Both the position numbers and the translations under genes were made by a program. A stretch of 64,000 bases of DNA, taken from NCBI RefSeq assembly GCF_050717535.1, contig NZ_JBOITM010000028.1:143335-207334 (forward strand). The letters are read 5' to 3'. The stretch comes from Clostridium_AD sp050717535 (GTDB lineage: Bacteria > Bacillota > Clostridia > Clostridiales > Clostridiaceae). Under the pieces are notes generated by a model that was given only the letters and a program-made list of their open reading frames with translations, did no database searches and had not been told where the DNA came from. Each line of letters opens with the position of its first letter. Positions within the stretch are counted from its first letter, which is position 1. This document shows, piece after piece, positions 17,318 through 26,669 of the stretch.

Positions 17318-18196
17318 ATGGAAAATAACAAGCAGGACTTGATGAGATCTATTCAAGTCAAGTTTCCACGTTTAAGTAAAGGACAAAAATTAATAGCAGA
17401 ATATATTTTAAAACACTATGATAAGGCTGCATTTATGACGGCAGCAAAGTTAGGATCTAGTGTAGGGGTAAGTGAATCGACTGTTGTAAGATTTGCTAAC
17501 GAGCTTGGGTTTAGTGGTTATCCAAAACTACAAAAGTCACTCCAAGAATTAATTAAAAACAAGTTGACTACTGTACAAAGGATTGAGTTATCTAATGACT
17601 TTATTACACAAGAAAATGCATTAAAGGGTGTATTAAAAGCTGATATGGAAAACATTCGCGCTACTCTTGAAAAGATTAATCACAAGACTTTTGAGGATGT
17701 AGTAAATTCACTTTTTAAAGCTAAAAAGATATATATAATTGGTCTTAGAAGTTCATCAGCACTTGCAGAGTTTTTAGGCTTTTATTTAAATCTAATTTTA
17801 GATAATGTTATGGTTGTAGCCTATGGTGTTAGTGATATATTTGAACAAATGCTTAATGTTTCTGAAGAAGATGTAGTTATTGGGATAGGGTTTCCAAGGT
17901 ATGCTACAAGGACAATTGAAGTTTTAGCTTTTGCTAAAAGCAGAAATGCTGATGTTGTAGCAATTACAGATAGTTTATTATCTCCACTTGCAGCTAGAGC
18001 TGACTATACATTAATAGCTCAAAGCAATATGGCTTCTTTTGTTGATTCCCTAGTAGCTCCACTTAGTGTAATAAATGCATTAATTATTGCAGTGGGACTT
18101 CGAGAAAAAGAAAAGATTTCCAAAACATTTTCTACTTTGGAGGATATATGGGAAGAGTATCAAGTTTATTCTTATAAAGATAAGAATGAGAAATAA
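17318..18196 (+). CDS. MurR/RpiR-family transcriptional regulator
   Basis: DNA-binding regulator with an N-terminal RpiR helix-turn-helix (residues about 1-77: FPRLSKGQKLIAEYIL, AAKLGSSVGVSESTVVRFANELGFSGYPKLQ) and a C-terminal SIS phosphosugar-binding domain (about 120-260: KKIYIIGLRSSSALAEF, then EDVVIGIGFPRYATRTIEV). I start it at ATG 17318, behind AAAGGA; the frame stays open to a TTG at 17264 with no Shine-Dalgarno. The ligand is probably a phosphorylated sugar or a related effector. The next gene is glutamate dehydrogenase, 177 bases on, which may be a target, but an A10/T9 block between them weakens the case for one transcript. Confidence 0.9.
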   Translation: MENNKQDLMRSIQVKFPRLSKGQKLIAEYILKHYDKAAFMTAAKLGSSVGVSESTVVRFANELGFSGYPKLQKSLQELIKNKLTTVQRIELSNDFITQENALKGVLKADMENIRATLEKINHKTFEDVVNSLFKAKKIYIIGLRSSSALAEFLGFYLNLILDNVMVVAYGVSDIFEQMLNVSEEDVVIGIGFPRYATRTIEVLAFAKSRNADVVAITDSLLSPLAARADYTLIAQSNMASFVDSLVAPLSVINALIIAVGLREKEKISKTFSTLEDIWEEYQVYSYKDKNEK

Positions 18197-18373
18197 TTTC
18201 TTTAGAATCAGTATATGTAAATGTTTACTTCTGTTTTCAAAAAAAAAATTTTTTTTTCTAAAATAAAGAAGGAATAGAGAAAAAAATATAGAATATACTA
18301 TACATAAAGCAGTTTAGTATGCATAAGAATATTAAATTGACATTAAACATTCATTTTTAGGAGGGATTAGGTT

Positions 18374-19726
18374 ATGGAGACAAAAACTTATATTCAACAG
18401 GTAATAGAAAATGTTAAAAAGAGGAATTCTAATGAGCCTGAATTTTTACAAACAGTTGAAGAGGTATTAGGATCTTTAGGCCCAGTTTTAGAAAAACATC
18501 CAGAATATATTGAAGCTAACCTTTTAGAAAGATTTTGTGAACCAGAAAGACAAATTATGTTTAGAGTACCATGGGTAGATGATGCAGGTGTTACACAGGT
18601 AAATCGTGGTATTAAAGTACAGTTTAATGGTAGTATAGGACCTTTTAAAGGTGGATTAAGATTTCATCCCTCAGTTTATATAGGAATTATTAAATTCTTA
18701 GCATTTGAACAAACATTGAAGAACTCATTAACTGGACTTCCAATGGGTGGCGGTAAAGGTGGATCTGATTTTGACCCAAGAGGCAAATCAGATGCTGAAG
18801 TAATGAGATTCTGTCAAAGCTTTATGACTGAGCTTTACAGACACATAGGACCAGATGTTGGTGTTCCAGCTGGAGATCTTGGTGTTGGTGGAAGAGAAAT
18901 CGGTTACTTATTTGGACAATATAGAAGAATTAAAGGAACTTTCGAAAATGGAGTTATTACAGGAAAAGGCTTATCCTATGGTGGAAGTTTAGGAAGACCA
19001 ACTGCTACAGGTTTTGGTATTGCTTATTTCTGTGAAGAAATGCTTAAGCATGAAGGAACAGATTTTAAGGGTAAAACAGTAGCTGCTTCTGGTTTTGGTA
19101 ACGTTTGTTGGGGTCTTTGCACAAAAGTTGCTGAGCTTGGTGGTAAAGTAGTGACTCTTTCTGGCCCAGATGGATACATATATGATCCTGCTGGAGTAAC
19201 AGGAGACAAAATAGATTATATGGCTGAAATGTTACGTTTAAATAAAGGATCAAGAGTTAAAGACTATGCTGATAAGTATGGTTGTGAATTTCATGCTGGA
19301 GAAAAGCCATGGAATGTAAAAGTTGATATAGTAATACCATGTGCAACGCAAAATGATATTCATATTGAGCATGCTAAACAAATTGTTGCAAATGGAATAA
19401 AGATGGTTTGTGAAGGTGCTAATATGCCATGTACAAACGAAGCTGTTGATTACTTCATAGAAATGGGACTTAAGGTAGGACCATCTAAGGCTGCAAATGC
19501 TGGTGGTGTTGCTACATCGGGACTTGAAATGAGCCAAAACAGCATGAGATTATCATGGACAGCAGAAGAGGTTGATGCGAAATTGCATGCAATCATGTTG
19601 AATATATATAAAAATTGTAAAGATTCAGCAGAAGAATATGGATTTGGTTATAATTTAGTTAAAGGTGCTAACATTGCAGGATTTGTTAAAGTTGCAGAAG
19701 CAATGCATGCGCAAGGAAATTATTAA
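18374..19726 (+). CDS. gdhA: Glutamate dehydrogenase
   Basis: Catalyses reductive amination of 2-oxoglutarate to glutamate, or the reverse, using NAD(P)H. The 450-residue protein matches the hexameric bacterial family end to end: GGLRFHPSVYIGIIKFLAFEQTLKNSL, the catalytic glycine/lysine segment PMGGGKGGSDFDP (catalytic Lys), VGVPAGDLGVGGREIGY, the Rossmann motif ASGFGNVCWGL (about 235-245), and GAMP-like CEGANMPCTNEA. The family is often annotated NADP-specific, but coenzyme choice is not certain; several clostridial enzymes of this type use NAD. AGGAGGG precedes the ATG. It is monocistronic, ending at a terminator. Confidence 0.95.
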   Translation: METKTYIQQVIENVKKRNSNEPEFLQTVEEVLGSLGPVLEKHPEYIEANLLERFCEPERQIMFRVPWVDDAGVTQVNRGIKVQFNGSIGPFKGGLRFHPSVYIGIIKFLAFEQTLKNSLTGLPMGGGKGGSDFDPRGKSDAEVMRFCQSFMTELYRHIGPDVGVPAGDLGVGGREIGYLFGQYRRIKGTFENGVITGKGLSYGGSLGRPTATGFGIAYFCEEMLKHEGTDFKGKTVAASGFGNVCWGLCTKVAELGGKVVTLSGPDGYIYDPAGVTGDKIDYMAEMLRLNKGSRVKDYADKYGCEFHAGEKPWNVKVDIVIPCATQNDIHIEHAKQIVANGIKMVCEGANMPCTNEAVDYFIEMGLKVGPSKAANAGGVATSGLEMSQNSMRLSWTAEEVDAKLHAIMLNIYKNCKDSAEEYGFGYNLVKGANIAGFVKVAEAMHAQGNY

Positions 19727-19744
19727 TTTACAAATAAACATTTC

Positions 19745-19777
19745 AAAAGAATTCCTTTATTGGGATTCTTTTTTTTG
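19745..19777 (+). terminator. Terminator after gdhA
   Basis: Hairpin aagaattcc/gggattctt followed by a T8 run. Confidence 0.85.
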
Positions 19778-19928
19778 TTATTTTCTTATTTTTACTGTTA
19801 TAGAAAAAGTTACAATGTTACAATGAAAAAACATTCTTATATATATTATTTTATTTATTTTTAAATAAGGGTAATAGATTAATATATTATATTAAGTTAT
19901 AATGTAAGTATTATAAGGGAGTGATTAA

Positions 19929-21155
19929 GTGTCAAAAATAATTATTATTGGAGGAGGACCAGCAGGAATGATGGCGGCTGTTACAGCTTCATCAAAAAAT
20001 CAGGTGGTGCTCATTGAAAAGAACGAAAAATTAGGAAGAAAACTTTATATAACTGGTAAGGGTAGATGCAATATTACAAATGCTAAGGATATTGGTGATT
20101 ATTTTGAAAATATACCATGTAATCCTCATTTTTTATATAGTTCATTATACTCATTTACTAACGAAGATACTATGAATTTCTTCAAGGAACTGGGAGTTAA
20201 CCTTAAAGTCGAAAGAGGAGATAGAGTATTCCCGGAGTCAGATAAGTCTTCAGATATTATAAAAGCTTTTAGTAATGAATTAAAAAACAAAAAGGTTGAA
20301 GTGATGTTAAACACAAAAGTGAAAAAATTAATTAGAGATAATCAACATATTGCTGGGGTTGAACTTGCAGATGGAAGTATTATAAATGGGGATTACATTA
20401 TCTTATGTACTGGTGGTTTATCATATCCACAAACAGGTTCATCTGGAGAAGGATTAACTTATGCTCGTTTTTTAGGACATAATATAATTAAACCTAGACC
20501 ATCACTTGTACCAATAGAGGTTGAAGAGGAGTGGATTCCGGATGTACAGGGTCTTTCTTTAAAAAATGTAGAATTAAGGATTACTGATATTAAGAATAAA
20601 AGTATATATAGTGAATTTGGAGAAATGCTTTTTACTCATTATGGTATTTCAGGACCTATAGTTTTAAGTGGCAGTAGTTTTGTGAAAGAAGGAATGAAAT
20701 TAAAAGCTTTCATAAATCTAAAACCAGCTTTAACTGAGGTTGAGCTTGATAAGCGAATTCAAAGTGATTTCTTAAAATATGCAAATAAAGATTTTAAAAA
20801 TTCACTAAATGATTTACTTCCAAGTAAACTAATTAATACAATAATTAAATTGTCTAATATTAATGAAGACAAAAAGGTAAACTCTATTACTAAAGAAGAA
20901 AGAAAAAACCTAGTGAATTTACTTCAAAATTTGCCACTTCATATAAAAGGGCTTCGTCCAATAGAAGAAGCAATTATAACTAGTGGTGGAGTAGACACAC
21001 TACAAATAGATGCTTCTACTATGAAATCAAAAATAATTGATAATCTTTATTTTGCAGGCGAAATGATTGATGTAGATGCTTATACAGGCGGTTATAATCT
21101 TCAAATAGCATTATCAACTGGTTATTTAGCTGGGGATAACGTAGGAAAAGAATAA
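19929..21155 (+). CDS. HI0933/YhiN-family flavoprotein
   Basis: Predicted FAD-dependent oxidoreductase of the HI0933/YhiN family, whose substrate is not established. The N-terminal dinucleotide-binding motif is IIIGGGPAGMMAAVTAS (residues 4-20), followed by EKNEKLGRKLYITGKGRCNITN, the family signature. The middle part forms the inserted substrate-domain barrel. The C terminus ends with the FAD-contacting NLYFAGEMIDVDAYTGGYNLQIA. At 408 residues it is complete. It starts at GTG behind AGGGAGTG. It is closely followed by cmk and ispH and probably shares their transcript, a common arrangement in clostridia. Confidence 0.92.
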   Translation: MSKIIIIGGGPAGMMAAVTASSKNQVVLIEKNEKLGRKLYITGKGRCNITNAKDIGDYFENIPCNPHFLYSSLYSFTNEDTMNFFKELGVNLKVERGDRVFPESDKSSDIIKAFSNELKNKKVEVMLNTKVKKLIRDNQHIAGVELADGSIINGDYIILCTGGLSYPQTGSSGEGLTYARFLGHNIIKPRPSLVPIEVEEEWIPDVQGLSLKNVELRITDIKNKSIYSEFGEMLFTHYGISGPIVLSGSSFVKEGMKLKAFINLKPALTEVELDKRIQSDFLKYANKDFKNSLNDLLPSKLINTIIKLSNINEDKKVNSITKEERKNLVNLLQNLPLHIKGLRPIEEAIITSGGVDTLQIDASTMKSKIIDNLYFAGEMIDVDAYTGGYNLQIALSTGYLAGDNVGKE

Positions 21156-21198
21156 ATATATAAATAGCACCATGTTTATAAATGGGAGGTGGAGTATA

Positions 21199-21861
21199 AT
21201 GGGAATTTCTGTTGCCATAGATGGACCTGCAGGTGCAGGAAAAAGTACTATTGCTAAAATAATAGGTGAAAAATTCAATCTTATGTATATTAACACAGGA
21301 TCAATGTATAGAGCTGTTGCACTTAAGGCTATGAATGAAAATGTCTCAGAATATAATGTAGATGATTTGGTTAAAATAGTGGAATCTTTAGAAATGCACT
21401 TTGAAGAGGATCATTTATTTGTCAATAATGAAGATTTAACAGATATGATTAATATGCCTATCATAAGCAATAATGTTTCAAAGTATGCGGCAATACCTGA
21501 AATTAGAGAAATTCTGGTTAAGTTACAACAAAACATAGCAAAAAAATTTGATGTTATTATGGATGGAAGAGATATTGGTACTGTTGTTCTTAAGGATGCT
21601 ACTTTTAAATTCTATTTAACTGCTAGTAGTGAAGAAAGAGCGAAAAGGAGATATGAAGAATTAATTTCTAAGGATATAGAAGTTGATTATGATACTATCT
21701 TAAAGGATATTATAAAAAGGGATTACATTGATACCCATAGAGAAGTTAGCCCGCTTAAAAAGGCCAAGGATGCTATAGAAATTGATTCTAATGACTTAAG
21801 CATTAATGGAGTAGCTGAAAAAATTGTAGAGTATATTAATTCAAACATTAAAAATAATTAA
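21199..21861 (+). CDS. cmk: Cytidylate kinase
   Basis: Phosphorylates CMP and dCMP with ATP, feeding nucleotide synthesis. The P-loop is AIDGPAGAGKST (residues about 5-16); YINTGSMYRA is the CMP-binding segment, DGRDIGTVV the family motif, and the lid region contains RYEEL and RDYIDTHREVSPL. I chose ATG 21199 because GGGAGG lies seven bases upstream; the in-frame ATG at 21172 lies before that site. The 220-residue length is normal. It follows the flavoprotein gene and precedes ispH, a standard clostridial order. Confidence 0.95.
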   Translation: MGISVAIDGPAGAGKSTIAKIIGEKFNLMYINTGSMYRAVALKAMNENVSEYNVDDLVKIVESLEMHFEEDHLFVNNEDLTDMINMPIISNNVSKYAAIPEIREILVKLQQNIAKKFDVIMDGRDIGTVVLKDATFKFYLTASSEERAKRRYEELISKDIEVDYDTILKDIIKRDYIDTHREVSPLKKAKDAIEIDSNDLSINGVAEKIVEYINSNIKNN

Positions 21862-21902
21862 TTTTACATATTTGGAGATACCTTATATAAGGAGGTGGCA
21901 GG

Positions 21903-22745
21903 ATGAAAAAGGTAACACTTGCAGATTCAGCTGGTTTTTGTTTCGGAGTTAAGAGAGCAGTAGACACAGCTTTGAAAATGAAGGAAAAGTATAAAAATGA
22001 TATATATACACTAGGGCCACTTATTCATAATAATGATGTTGTGAATTTTTTGAAAGAAAATTCTATATTCCCCATAGAACTTGATAATATTAATAGTTTA
22101 AGTGAAAATGATACAATTATTATTAGGTCACATGGGGTATCTGAAGCTACATTAAATATTTTAAAGAAAAATAAACTGAATTTAATAGATGCAACATGTC
22201 CTTATGTAGAAAACATTCATAAAAAGGTGAAAAAATATTATGATTTAGGATACAGTATAATTATTGTAGGAGATGAAAATCATCCTGAAGTTATTGGAAT
22301 CAATGGATGGTGTAACGATTTAGGGTGTATAGTTAAGAGTGGTGCGTCTCTTGGAAATATATCCAAAAAAGTATGCGTGGTATCTCAAACAACTGAGAGG
22401 CAATCTACTTGGGAGGATGTATTATCTGAAGTTATAAAAATCAGTAAAGAAATAGTTGCATTTAATACTATTTGCAGTGCAACAGAAGTGCGTCAAGAAT
22501 CTGCAGAAGAACTTTCCAAAAGGGTTGATGCCATGGTTGTTATTGGAGGATTTAATAGTTCCAATACTACAAAGCTCTATGAAATATGTAAAAAAAACTG
22601 CGAAAACACAGTACATGTAGAAAATTTGTTAGGAATCCCAGAAAAATTTCTAAAAGATAATGTTTTCAAAAATATAGGCGTTACAGCTGGAGCTTCAACA
22701 CCAGATTGGATTATTGAAGAGGCAATTAAAAAATTGAATTCATAG
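21903..22745 (+). CDS. ispH: 4-Hydroxy-3-methylbut-2-enyl diphosphate reductase
   Basis: Last enzyme of the MEP isoprenoid pathway, a [4Fe-4S] protein that reduces HMBPP to IPP and DMAPP. Cluster cysteines lie in AGFCFGVKRAV (residue 13), DATCPYV and NTICSATEVRQ. The substrate residues HNNDV, RSHGV and GGFNSSNTTKL are present. The protein is 280 residues long and ends soon after TAGASTPDWIIEEAI. In many clostridia a ribosomal S1-like region is fused behind IspH; here there is none, and a terminator follows at once. AAGGAGG precedes the ATG. Confidence 0.95.
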   Translation: MKKVTLADSAGFCFGVKRAVDTALKMKEKYKNDIYTLGPLIHNNDVVNFLKENSIFPIELDNINSLSENDTIIIRSHGVSEATLNILKKNKLNLIDATCPYVENIHKKVKKYYDLGYSIIIVGDENHPEVIGINGWCNDLGCIVKSGASLGNISKKVCVVSQTTERQSTWEDVLSEVIKISKEIVAFNTICSATEVRQESAEELSKRVDAMVVIGGFNSSNTTKLYEICKKNCENTVHVENLLGIPEKFLKDNVFKNIGVTAGASTPDWIIEEAIKKLNS

Positions 22746-22778
22746 TGTTTATGTAAATGAGAATGAAATATAAAATAT

Positions 22779-22828
22779 ACCCTAGAGAGTAGAAACTTTT
22801 TATCAAAAACTACCCTATAGGGTTTTTC
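22779..22828 (+). terminator. Terminator after ispH
   Basis: Imperfect hairpin ccctagagagtag/ctaccctataggg with a T5 tail, ending the flavoprotein-cmk-ispH unit. Confidence 0.75.
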
Positions 22829-22909
22829 TATGTTTAATTTGAAAATTATTGAATACTAAATAAAATTAATTAATATAATTTAATAATACTATTATGGGGG
22901 AGAGAAATA

Positions 22910-23968
22910 TTGAGGGGTAATACAAGAATGCTTCAGCATTCGAATATAATTACTAATAAAGAGATTCATATATTAACAACTGTAATTCGTATGTATAATT
23001 TCGAATTAGTAAGTGCAGAAAAAGTTAGAAGTGTTTATATGATTATAACAGACCGTGGGAAGTTCTGTATTAGGAAAATAAAACATGGAAGAACTAAGGT
23101 TAAAAATGGCTGTATATTAACGGAAGAGTTATTATCGAATAATTTTACCAATGTAGCTAAATATTTTAGAACAATAGATGGGGATTTTTCTGTAAGATAT
23201 AAAAAAAACACATTTTACTTAACAGAATGGATAGAAGGTGAAAAATGTGATTTAACTAATATTGATGAAGCTGTAAATTGTATAAAGATTTTAGCGCAAT
23301 TTCATAGCATATCAAATAAAATTGATCACAAAAAACTTCATGTACACATTAACCTAAGTAATTGGCCAAAGATTTTTGCTAGTAATTTAAATTATCTTGA
23401 AAAGTTCAAGAGAATAATTGTTAACAAAAGAATAAAAAATGAATTTGATGTGCTTTTTCTTGAAAATATTGATAGCTTTTATAATAGAGGAGTATCAGCT
23501 ATTGACATGCTAAATAGGTCAGCTTATTATAATTTGTCAAAATTAGCTAATGATGACGAGACAATATGTTACAATCGTTTTTATTATCAAAATATAGTCA
23601 AAAGGGGTGGAGAGTACTTCATATGTGACTTTGATAGGATTATGATTGATTTACAAATAAGTGATTTGGGAAAGCTTATTAGGCAATTAATGTTTAAAAA
23701 AAATTATGGATGGAATTTCGATTTTGCTAAAATTTTAATTGAAGCATATAATTCTATAAATAGATTAACCAAAGAAGAATTAGAGATAATGTTTGCATTA
23801 ATAATCTTTCCTAATAAATTTTGGAAGTTAGGACAGAGAAGGTATGTAAAACAAAAAAAATGGTCAGAGACTAAATATTTGCATAAACTAAATAGAATAA
23901 TAGCTTACAATGAGACTCAAGAGAAATTTTTTAGTGATTATTTAATTTTTTTAGAGGAATATTCTTAA
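22910..23968 (+). CDS. CotS-family spore coat protein with kinase-like fold, catalytic motif lost
   Basis: Member of the CotS/CotI family, phosphotransferase-fold proteins of the spore coat. The N-lobe shows FCIRKIKHG with a possible ATP-side Lys, and the hinge FYLTEWIEGEKCD (about 102-114). The C-lobe should carry a catalytic HGDxxxxN motif, but here the matching segment reads CYNRFYYQNI (220-229): His, Gly and the catalytic Asp are replaced and only the Asn remains. The metal-binding DFD (240-242) is kept. It is therefore probably a pseudokinase with a structural role. The start is TTG 22910 after GGGGGAGAG; ATG 22928, behind a second GGGG site, is an alternative. SigK/SigE control would be expected but I see no clear site. 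Confidence 0.8.
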   Translation: MRGNTRMLQHSNIITNKEIHILTTVIRMYNFELVSAEKVRSVYMIITDRGKFCIRKIKHGRTKVKNGCILTEELLSNNFTNVAKYFRTIDGDFSVRYKKNTFYLTEWIEGEKCDLTNIDEAVNCIKILAQFHSISNKIDHKKLHVHINLSNWPKIFASNLNYLEKFKRIIVNKRIKNEFDVLFLENIDSFYNRGVSAIDMLNRSAYYNLSKLANDDETICYNRFYYQNIVKRGGEYFICDFDRIMIDLQISDLGKLIRQLMFKKNYGWNFDFAKILIEAYNSINRLTKEELEIMFALIIFPNKFWKLGQRRYVKQKKWSETKYLHKLNRIIAYNETQEKFFSDYLIFLEEYS

Positions 23969-24077
23969 ATTATAAAAATTCATTGTAAAAACAATGTTAG
24001 TAGATTTATAATTAGTAATGTATTGATATCCTATCAAAAGTATATATTTAAAAATAAAATAAATGGAGTAAAGCTAA

Positions 24078-24947
24078 ATGTATAAGTCAATAAATCTAAC
24101 TTTAAAAAACATTAATAATTTTAGAAAAATCAATCGATTTAATAGTAATTTTAATTTATCAAATAAAGATTTCTTTGAGCTATATGACAATAGTAATATT
24201 ATTCAAAAATTATTTTTAAGGAAAAATGTAAAATTGTTATTGGAAAAAGAGAACTTTATAGGATATATTTGGTTTGAAAAACATAATATACACCATAGTT
24301 CAATTAATTCAATAAACGTAATAGAGTCTAGTAACTTAGTTCGCCATTATGAAACACTAATTAGTCCACTTATAAATAACAGTTTAATAACTTATGAATG
24401 TGAAGATAATGAAATAAATATAGATGTTTTGAGTAAGCTTGGGTTTAAGAGGTCTAAGGGATTTATGGAATTAGAAAAACAGTGTACAGAATATTTTAAT
24501 ATCACTATCCCTAAAAATATTACTTTTTCTATGGTAGAAAAGGACAAAGATGAAAAGGAACGCTGCTTATTACAAAATGAAATATTTAAAAACGATGATA
24601 GAATTCCCATAAACATCGACGATATATTTTATGATGAAGCACAGGAATATTACTTTGAAAAGGGCGCAATATTTATTGAGCTCGATAATATACCAATTGG
24701 TTATGGGCAAATTATTATAGAAGATAAAAAAGCGATTATAGTAAATTTTGGAATTACACATGAGTATAGAAGTGGTGGATATGGAAAAATATTTTTAAGC
24801 TATTTGCTTAATTTAGCTATGGATAATGACTTTTCAAAAGTCTCACTTAAGGTAGATTCTAACAATGAGGTTGCTTATAAGTTATACCTTTCATTAGGGT
24901 TTAATATTAAAAGGGAGTTTTATACTTGGCAAAGGACTAAAATTTGA
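24078..24947 (+). CDS. GNAT-family N-acetyltransferase
   Basis: Acetyl-CoA-dependent N-acyltransferase. The C-terminal half (about 155-289) is a clear GNAT domain: IPIGYGQIIIEDKKAIIVNFGITHEYRSGGYGKIFL contains the acetyl-CoA loop (HEYRSGGYGK), and NNEVAYKLYLSLGFNIKREF the last helix and strand. The N-terminal half (1-150) has a similar alternating pattern (LLEKENFIGYIWFEKHN; IDVLSKLGFKRSKGFMEL) but no acetyl-CoA loop, so it looks like a degenerate GNAT repeat. The substrate is unknown. It follows the CotS-like gene by about 110 bases and ends at a terminator. Confidence 0.85.
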   Translation: MYKSINLTLKNINNFRKINRFNSNFNLSNKDFFELYDNSNIIQKLFLRKNVKLLLEKENFIGYIWFEKHNIHHSSINSINVIESSNLVRHYETLISPLINNSLITYECEDNEINIDVLSKLGFKRSKGFMELEKQCTEYFNITIPKNITFSMVEKDKDEKERCLLQNEIFKNDDRIPINIDDIFYDEAQEYYFEKGAIFIELDNIPIGYGQIIIEDKKAIIVNFGITHEYRSGGYGKIFLSYLLNLAMDNDFSKVSLKVDSNNEVAYKLYLSLGFNIKREFYTWQRTKI

Positions 24948-24983
24948 AAGAAGGTAGATAACATTCCATCTACCTTCTTTTAT
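24947..24983. terminator. Bidirectional terminator between convergent genes
   Basis: Perfect inverted repeat aaagaaggtagat/atctaccttcttt with an eight-base loop. It serves the acetyltransferase gene on the plus strand and the aminotransferase gene on the minus strand. Confidence 0.9.
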
Positions 24984-24986
24984 ATT

Positions 24987-26186
24987 TTATTTGTTTTTTA
25001 GTTCCATGTATTTTTTAAGAGCTATGCCTAAAATTTCCATAGAATCTTTTAATGCAGTTGTATTTAAACAGTAAGATAATCTAATTTCATTTATTCCCAG
25101 ACCCGTAGTTGAATAGAAACCTTCTGCGGGTGCCACCATTACTGTCTTGTTATTGTGATTGAAGTCTGTTAATAACCATTTAGCAAAATCTTCACCACTT
25201 TCTATGGGCAGCTTAGCTATTACATAAAATGCGCCGGTAGGTTTTACGCAAACTACTCCTGGTATTTTTGATAAGTATTCATATAGAATATTTCTTCTTT
25301 CTTCATATTCCTTTTTAACTTCTATAAAATATGATTTAGGAGTGTTGATTAAATTTGCTGCAGCTAATTGCTCAAGAGTAGGGACACAAAGCCTAGTTTG
25401 TCCCAGTTTAAGAATCTGGTTCATAAGATCCTTATTTTTTGATGCAACTAAACCAATTCTGGCACCACAGGCACTATAACGTTTGGATATACTATCAATT
25501 AATATTACTTTATCTTGGACATCCTTCATATATAAGGCAGAAGTATATTTTAAACCATCATAAACGAATTCTCTATATACCTCATCAGCAATTAGAAACA
25601 AATCGTTTTCATTTGCTATATCAGCAAGCATTCTCACTTCAGCTTCAGTATATACTACACCAGTAGGGTTTCCAGGATTTGAAACCATTATTGCTTTAGT
25701 TTTGCTTGTGATTTTGCTTGTAATCTCTTCTTTGGGGGGTAAATGGAAGCCTTCTTCTGCTTTTGTAATAAATGGAACAATCCTAACTGAAGCTACATCT
25801 GTAAATCCAGTATAGTTTGTGTAAAATGGTTCAGGAACTATAATTTCATCACCTTGGTCACAAATAGCCATAAGTGCAAACAGTATAGCCTCTGATCCTC
25901 CATTAGTTACCATGATTTCATCTTTTTCAAACTCTATATCCCATTCTTTATAGTATTTTATAAAACTCTCGATTAATGTACTTACTCCTTGAGATTCAGC
26001 ATATTTAAGAACTTTGTCAGTGTATTGGTTTATCCCTTCTATAAATGATTCAGGAGTATGAATATCTGGTTGACCAATGTTAAGGTGATGTACACTAACC
26101 CCTCTTTTTTTTGCATCATTAGCAAAAGGAACTAGCTTGCGAATAGGTGAAAATTGCATTGCTTCAATTCTGTTAGATAATTTCAT
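24987..26186 (-). CDS. Class I PLP aminotransferase (AspC/AlaT-like)
   Basis: Fold-type I pyridoxal-phosphate aminotransferase of the aspartate aminotransferase group. Motifs: NIGQPDIHTPE (37-47), GGSEAILFALMAICDQGDEIIVPEPFYTNY (cofactor and substrate segment), VSNPGNPTGVVYTEAE, the Asp and Tyr in IADEVYREFVYDG, the PLP Schiff-base Lys in DSISKRYSACGARIG, and the carboxylate-binding Arg in INEIRLSYC. The length of 399 residues is normal. The amino acid substrate is unclear; relatives are annotated as aspartate or aromatic transaminases. AGGGGGG-type Shine-Dalgarno precedes ATG 26186. A 52-codon ORF lies 28 bases upstream on the same strand. Confidence 0.92.
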   Translation of the reverse strand: MKLSNRIEAMQFSPIRKLVPFANDAKKRGVSVHHLNIGQPDIHTPESFIEGINQYTDKVLKYAESQGVSTLIESFIKYYKEWDIEFEKDEIMVTNGGSEAILFALMAICDQGDEIIVPEPFYTNYTGFTDVASVRIVPFITKAEEGFHLPPKEEITSKITSKTKAIMVSNPGNPTGVVYTEAEVRMLADIANENDLFLIADEVYREFVYDGLKYTSALYMKDVQDKVILIDSISKRYSACGARIGLVASKNKDLMNQILKLGQTRLCVPTLEQLAAANLINTPKSYFIEVKKEYEERRNILYEYLSKIPGVVCVKPTGAFYVIAKLPIESGEDFAKWLLTDFNHNNKTVMVAPAEGFYSTTGLGINEIRLSYCLNTTALKDSMEILGIALKKYMELKNK

Positions 26187-26214
26187 AATATACCCCCCAT
26201 TTTAAATTTAAAAC

Positions 26215-26373
26215 CTACTTGAATTCTCTTATTATGATCTCAGCAGGTACATAGGGTACTTTTATAGTTACCATATTGCTATGGGAACACATATAAAAAT
26301 AACTTCTGTCACCTATACAATTATATTGTAATTGTCTATCTTTAATAGTTTCTTCTTTTTTTGCATCATACAT
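26215..26373 (-). CDS. Small protein of 52 residues, unknown function
   Basis: I do not recognise this ORF. It has a strong Shine-Dalgarno (AAAAGGAGTG) seven bases before ATG 26373 and ends 28 bases before the aminotransferase start on the same strand, so co-transcription is likely. The product begins MYDAKKEETIKDRQ, then a possible beta-rich part with two Cys (NCIGDRSYFYMCSHSN) and a C-terminal strand-like run, MVTIKVPYVPAEIIIREF. It has no signal peptide or transmembrane segment. Coding potential rests on the ribosome site, the start and the context; no homologue comes to mind. Confidence 0.55.
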   Translation of the reverse strand: MYDAKKEETIKDRQLQYNCIGDRSYFYMCSHSNMVTIKVPYVPAEIIIREFK

Positions 26374-26669
26374 ATAAAATCACTCCTTTTAGGTAGCTTA
26401 CCCAAAAGATAAAAAATTAATGCAAATACTAAACAAGTGAAAAAATGTAAGAGATAAATAAAGAATAAAAAACCTATTTATTCATAAATTTCTTATTAAT
26501 TACAATACAAAAGTAATTAATAATATTATAATCTAACTTGGATATATATTTCAAGATAATTAATTAAATGATAAAATATATTGAATTAGCAAAAATGACT
26601 TTAAAAAAACCTTTAAATTATATATAATAGACAGATGGTAATACTTTTTTTATAAAGGAGAATGCACTA

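Noticed and set aside
18239..18257. A10/T9 block between the RpiR-family and gdhA genes
   Set aside because: It could be a weak terminator or a bent-DNA element, but a pure A/T run without G/C in the stem is common in such a genome and gives no firm call.
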